10,695 nucleotides of DNA from UBA1756 sp045130235 (GTDB taxonomy: Bacteria > Bacteroidota > Bacteroidia > Bacteroidales > WCHB1-69). Numbering within the stretch: position 1 is the stretch's first letter; each line of letters starts with the position of its first letter. A program made the position numbers and the translations under genes. The DNA is taken from positions 1-10,695 of the forward strand of contig JBGUPJ010000039.1 in NCBI GenBank assembly GCA_045130235.1. The letters run 5' to 3'. Below, one piece after another: positions 7,768 through 10,695 of the stretch. The notes beneath the pieces were generated by a model, which saw nothing but the letters and a program-made list of their open reading frames with translations, was not told where the DNA came from and did not search any database.

Positions 7768-8352
7768 ATGGGAAAATTTGAATTAATTGCGCTGCCTTAC
7801 GAGGCCAATGCCTTGGAACCGGTAATTTCTGCCCAAACTATCGGCTTTCATCACGGAAAACATTTGCAAGGGTATGTCAACAACCTCAATGCCGCCATTG
7901 CGGGCACTCCTTTCGAGGCGATGCCACTGGAGGAAATTGTGAAGAAGGCCACCGGCGGAATGCTTAACAATGCCGGACAGATTCTGAACCACAACCTCTA
8001 TTTCCAGCAGTTCGCTGCTCCGAAATCCGACAACCGTCCCGTAGGGAAACTGGCTGCCGCCATCGATGCACAGTTCGGCTCCTTCGAGACCTTCCAGAAA
8101 GAGTTCGTGCAGGCCGGCGCCACCCTCTTCGGCTCCGGCTGGGTGTGGCTCTCCGCCGATGCCGACGGCAAACTGGTCATCACACAGGAGACCAATGCTG
8201 CCAATCCTGTGCAGAAAGGCCTCACCCCGCTACTCACTTTCGATGTGTGGGAACACGCCTATTATCTTGATTATCAGAACCGCCGTCCCGACCACCTCAA
8301 CGCCCTCTGGTCCATCGTCAACTGGCAGGTCGTCGAGAATCGGTACGTGTAA
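7768..8352 (+). CDS. sodB: Superoxide dismutase, Fe (Fe/Mn) family
   Basis: This cytoplasmic enzyme converts superoxide to O2 and H2O2. The 194-residue product is normal length. The N-terminal helical hairpin domain is at about 1-85 and the C-terminal alpha/beta domain at about 90-194. Metal ligands are H28 (FHHGKH), H75 (LNHNLYF), D159 and H163 (DVWEHAYYLDY), with gateway Y36. Q71 in NNAGQ sits where Fe-type and cambialistic enzymes carry their outer-sphere glutamine. Residue 157 is Thr (LLTFDVWEH), as in iron-specific enzymes; Porphyromonas gingivalis SOD, which it otherwise closely resembles, has Gly155 there and works with Fe or Mn. Iron preference is therefore inferred. I chose ATG 7768 because the protein then begins at the conserved FELIALPY, and an upstream TTG start would overlap the promoter box. 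A palindrome lies 22 bases after the stop. Confidence 0.97.
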   Translation: MGKFELIALPYEANALEPVISAQTIGFHHGKHLQGYVNNLNAAIAGTPFEAMPLEEIVKKATGGMLNNAGQILNHNLYFQQFAAPKSDNRPVGKLAAAIDAQFGSFETFQKEFVQAGATLFGSGWVWLSADADGKLVITQETNAANPVQKGLTPLLTFDVWEHAYYLDYQNRRPDHLNALWSIVNWQVVENRYV

Positions 8353-8374
8353 CGGTATATTTTTCTATCGAAAA

Positions 8375-8394
8375 GGGCGCAAAATTTTGCGCCC
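8375..8394. repeat. 20-base perfect palindrome between convergent genes
   Basis: The sequence GGGCGCAAAA followed by TTTTGCGCCC is its own exact reverse complement. As RNA it could form a GC-capped hairpin from either strand. On the minus strand it is followed by TTTTCG, so it may help terminate transcription from the gene at 8502-10148; on the plus strand CTACAA follows, without a T-run, so it would be a weaker sodB terminator. From memory, similar GGGCGCAAAATTTTGCGCCC elements occur dispersed in Bacteroidales intergenic DNA; I could not check that here. Confidence 0.7.
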
Positions 8395-8455
8395 CTACAA
8401 TTCTCTAATCTTTCATTTTTTTCAAATCTTTCAATTCTTCAATTTCCCGTTTTCA

Positions 8456-8504
8456 ATTGTCAATTGTTCATTGTTAATTGTACATTGTTCATTGTTAATT
8501 GTTA
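8456..8504. repeat. Seven-copy heptanucleotide tandem repeat
   Basis: Seven uninterrupted 7-base units share the core ATTGT, with final dinucleotides CA, TC, TA, AC, TC, TA, TA in order (8456, 8463, 8470, 8477, 8484, 8491, 8498). The pattern also contains a higher-order 21-base duplication (8463-8483 against 8484-8504, 19 of 21 identical). The last three bases, TTA at 8502-8504, are the stop codon (TAA on the minus strand) of the DUF4139 gene, so the repeat abuts its coding end exactly. The preceding stretch, 8401-8455, is AT-rich with looser TTTCAAT-like motifs. Confidence 0.85.
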
Positions 8505-10148
8505 CCAGCTGATACTCTTGTCCTTCGGGTACTTTACGCTGTAGGTTACCGAGAAGGTGCGTGTTTCGCCCTCTTTCAGCTCGGTCTCCCAGGTCACCAC
8601 GCCGATGCCGGTCTTGTTGTAGGTGGCCGTCGGCTTGATTTCGGTCACTTTCACCTCAATGTCCTTGTCGGCTGAAATCGGATACTGCTCTTTCAGTGTC
8701 AGTTTCACCGGCTTGTTCTGGTTGTTTTTCACCGTAATCAGGTACGATTCGGTGGTGGTGGTATTGTTGCCCACATGCTTCGTTTCGCAGAACTGTTTCT
8801 GCTTCTCACGTTTCACCGAAACACGCGGGTCGGTGGCGAGGGTGACGGTGAACAGGCTGTCGGCCGTGTTGGGATTGATGCGCGTTTTCCCGATGAAGGT
8901 GTTGTTGAAGGTAACGGTGGCTTGTCCCGGCAGCAGGTTGTACTTCTCATAGCCCGTCAAAGTAGCTAAAAGGTAGGTTTCGTCCGACAATTTCGGAATA
9001 CTATAGTAGGTATATTCTGCGTTGATGGTATAATCTTTTAAATCAATGAGTTGCGCCTTCCCATTGCCAGGAATGTCGTAGGGGATGGCGATGACATAGT
9101 TGACATGCACCTCCTGCATATCCACATCCACAAAGTTGTTCATGCTGATGGGGGCGGGAATAGTTTCGACACCTGCTGCAGATGAAAAATCAAAATATCC
9201 TTTTTCGGCAGCAGCAGACTCCTCAACCTCATACACCATGGTGTTGCTTAGGTAATCCGCATCCTGTTTGCTGTATCGTTGGCTGCGTAATAGGAGTCTC
9301 AGAAACCATGTCGAGAACACCGGCGCGACAGAGGTCTTGTTGGGGGTTGCGTTCGACAGGGTGAGCATTGTGTGCGTCCAGTCGAGGCCGGTGAATTGTT
9401 GTACTTGCGCCTTGGCTTGCAACGTCACTTGCGGCTGCATGTCGTGGATGTTGAGGTCGTAGCAGGGCGTCCATGAGGCGGTGTTGGTAAAGTAGGTGAT
9501 GGTGAATTTGGTGGTGATGTCCTTGGGCACGCTCACCGACAGATGAAGCACGCCGTTCTGTTGCTTGCCGGAAGTCTCGTCTTGTGCAATCTGTTGGTTT
9601 AGACGCTCGATGGTCTGGTTTAGCTCTGCGATTTTGCTGTCGCATTCATCAATCTTCTTCAGTAATGCGTCTGCCTTCGTCTTGTACAATTCCATATTGG
9701 CGTTGATGTCTGCCACCGATACGGTATGCTCCGTTTGTTGCATGTTGTGGAGCGTACCGTCTTTGAGCATTTTCAGAAGATGTTCATTGATGTCGAGCTC
9801 GTTCACCACCTCCGCGTGTTTTTTCTCGTAGTATTTCAACGAGTCTTTCATCCGATTGATGCGGGCGTTGTCTTTGGCCGGGGTGAGGTAGTCGGTGGAA
9901 AACTCGGTGGAGGAGATGAGCACGCCGTTGGCAGTGACTTTCAGACTGCTGATTTCAATGAACGGACTCAATCCCGTGATGATCACCTCCTGACTGCCGC
10001 TCTTGAGCGTGGCGGTGGCAGTCTGCGTGAGGGTGGCACCGTAGAGATAAACTGTGGCTTTTTCCACCGCGGCGTTGGTGGTGGTCTGTGCCTGCACTCC
10101 GATATAGGAAAGCAGCATGACAAGGGTAAGTGTGATGATTTTTTTCAT
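8502..10148 (-). CDS. Exported DUF4140/DUF4139 (MuiA-like) protein
   Basis: A 548-residue protein with a signal peptide (1-20, LSYIGVQA then QTTTN) and thus periplasmic or outer-surface. An N-terminal DUF4140 beta domain (about 27-95; VYLYGATLTQTA, LSPFIEISSLKV) leads into a charged coiled coil (about 93-195; SKIAELNQTIERLNQQIA). The DUF4139 domain follows (about 203-547), with TNTASWTPCYDLNI at 221-234, GLDWTHTMLTLSNATPNKT at 254-272, and the closing VTWETELKEGETRTF and KYPKD. Family members are annotated mucoidy inhibitor MuiA-like, but their biochemical role is unproven, so I give no symbol. Length is usual. Codon pattern and GC (one sampled 60-base line, 34 G+C) are like the neighbouring long genes. 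The start ATG at 10148 is set by the signal peptide. A TACCTTTG box lies 29 bases upstream. The stop codon is the last unit of a heptad repeat, and the gene converges with sodB. Confidence 0.92.
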   Translation of the reverse strand: MKKIITLTLVMLLSYIGVQAQTTTNAAVEKATVYLYGATLTQTATATLKSGSQEVIITGLSPFIEISSLKVTANGVLISSTEFSTDYLTPAKDNARINRMKDSLKYYEKKHAEVVNELDINEHLLKMLKDGTLHNMQQTEHTVSVADINANMELYKTKADALLKKIDECDSKIAELNQTIERLNQQIAQDETSGKQQNGVLHLSVSVPKDITTKFTITYFTNTASWTPCYDLNIHDMQPQVTLQAKAQVQQFTGLDWTHTMLTLSNATPNKTSVAPVFSTWFLRLLLRSQRYSKQDADYLSNTMVYEVEESAAAEKGYFDFSSAAGVETIPAPISMNNFVDVDMQEVHVNYVIAIPYDIPGNGKAQLIDLKDYTINAEYTYYSIPKLSDETYLLATLTGYEKYNLLPGQATVTFNNTFIGKTRINPNTADSLFTVTLATDPRVSVKREKQKQFCETKHVGNNTTTTESYLITVKNNQNKPVKLTLKEQYPISADKDIEVKVTEIKPTATYNKTGIGVVTWETELKEGETRTFSVTYSVKYPKDKSISW

Positions 10149-10177
10149 GATGGGATGATGTTTGGTAAATGTTTTTG

Positions 10178-10185
10178 CAAAGGTA
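10178..10185 (-). promoter_or_regulatory. Bacteroidetes-type -7 promoter box for the DUF4139 gene
   Basis: The minus strand reads TACCTTTG, a full TAnnTTTG match ending 29 bases before the ATG at 10148. The leader would be about 25 bases. No good -33 TTG is visible upstream, where the sequence is nearly all A and T. Confidence 0.6.
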
Positions 10186-10285
10186 TAAAATAATTCTAAA
10201 AATATTTTATTTTATAAATAATTGATTATGAATAAAATGTGAATTAGATGAAAGGGTGTGGAAGTTGTGGAAGTGAATTTTTTTG

Positions 10286-10320
10286 AAAAAAATGAGGATG
10301 ACCTTACGATCATCCTCATT
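10286..10320 (-). terminator. Rho-independent terminator after the T9SS type A gene
   Basis: Read on the minus strand, an 11-bp perfect stem (10310-10320 with 10291-10301, AATGAGGATGA against TCATCCTCATT) with an 8-base loop runs into a seven-U tract (plus-strand A-run 10286-10292). It begins 23 bases beyond the stop codon of the gene ending at 10344. The plus-strand direction lacks a T-run. Confidence 0.85.
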
Positions 10321-10343
10321 AGGATTGGAATAGTTATATTCAA

Positions 10344-10695
10344 TTACTGTCTCGTGACGACGAACTTCTTTGAGATCACGTTGTCGCTATTGCGGACGTT
10401 GATGAAGTAGACGCCCTGCGCGAGGTCGGCCACGCTGTGGGTCATCACCTCCTCGCCGCTGGTGATGACGGCGCTGAAGGTGCGCACCACCTTTCCGCGC
10501 GCGTCGGTGACGGTGACGCTGGTGGGACCCTCCATGCCGAGGACCACGATGTTGAGCTGGTCGCTGGCGGGGTTCGGGTAGACGCTGACGGAGGCGCCAC
10601 CGTCGAAGAGGTCGAAGTCAGCGGGCGCGCCGGCGGTCGGGGCCGCGCTGCCCATATCCCTCACGATGATGGTGAAGTTGCGCGCCGCGATGACC
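10344..10695 (-). CDS. C-terminal part of a T9SS type A sorting-domain protein (5' end outside window)
   Basis: Only the last 116 residues are visible; the frame stays open to the window edge, starting with about VIAARNFTIIVRDMG, and the GTG at 10664 is internal, not a start. From about residue 47 there is a type A T9SS C-terminal domain: SVYPNPASDQLNIVV, then VTDARGKVVRTF, then GVYFINV, ending KKFVVTRQ. This beta-sandwich directs export across the outer membrane by the type IX system and is normally removed or linked to surface lipopolysaccharide. The cargo domain and its function lie beyond the window, so nothing can be said about activity. The DNA is GC-richer than the rest (40 of 60 bases G+C at 10441-10500, 43 of 60 at 10621-10680). 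A terminator follows the stop. Confidence 0.92.
   Translation of the reverse strand, partial: VIAARNFTIIVRDMGSAAPTAGAPADFDLFDGGASVSVYPNPASDQLNIVVLGMEGPTSVTVTDARGKVVRTFSAVITSGEEVMTHSVADLAQGVYFINVRNSDNVISKKFVVTRQ

Noticed and set aside
8353..8501. CRISPR-like array, suggested by repeats in the sodB/DUF4139 spacer.
   Set aside because: Units are seven bases with no spacers; this is a simple tandem repeat.

Overview
The window looks like chromosomal DNA of an anaerobic member of the Bacteroidota, most likely order Bacteroidales. Four things point there: C-terminal secretion signals of both type IX secretion system (T9SS) classes (gliding-motility-type CTD at about 3895-4175, type A CTD at 10344-10580); a single-chain pyruvate:ferredoxin oxidoreductase; an Fe-type superoxide dismutase closely resembling Porphyromonas/Bacteroides enzymes; and -7 promoter boxes of the Bacteroidetes TAnnTTTG form with no Shine-Dalgarno sequences at the starts. 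Species cannot be named from the sequence.

Layout. 1-216: AT-rich spacer holding a rho-independent terminator (158-197, minus) for nifJ; I see nothing else in 1-157. 217-3774 (minus): nifJ, with a TATCTTTG box 56 bases upstream. 3895-6732 (minus): a 945-residue secreted FG-GAP/VCBS-repeat protein with a gliding-motility-associated C-terminal domain. 6733-6824: very AT-rich divergent spacer. 6825-7033 (plus): decayed outer-membrane beta-barrel gene whose start, middle and end survive in three successive frames. 7043-7681 (plus): HD-domain phosphohydrolase. 7768-8352 (plus): sodB with its own promoter. 8353-8501: convergent spacer with a 20-base perfect palindrome and a seven-copy heptanucleotide tandem repeat that runs into the stop codon of the next gene. 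8502-10148 (minus): DUF4140/DUF4139 (MuiA-like) exported protein. 10149-10343: spacer with that gene's promoter and a terminator for the last gene. 10344-10695 (minus): C-terminal end of a GC-rich T9SS type A cargo protein running off the window.

How they fit: nifJ supplies acetyl-CoA and reduced ferredoxin from pyruvate in anaerobic metabolism, and sodB protects such oxygen-labile Fe-S enzymes, but the two are separately promoted and not an operon. The other genes are mostly envelope or surface proteins. I found no CRISPR array, RNA gene, integrase, transposase or multi-gene defence system. The most unusual items are the three-frame gene remnant, the heptad repeat at a stop codon, and a cysteine cluster in an otherwise variable part of the oxidoreductase.
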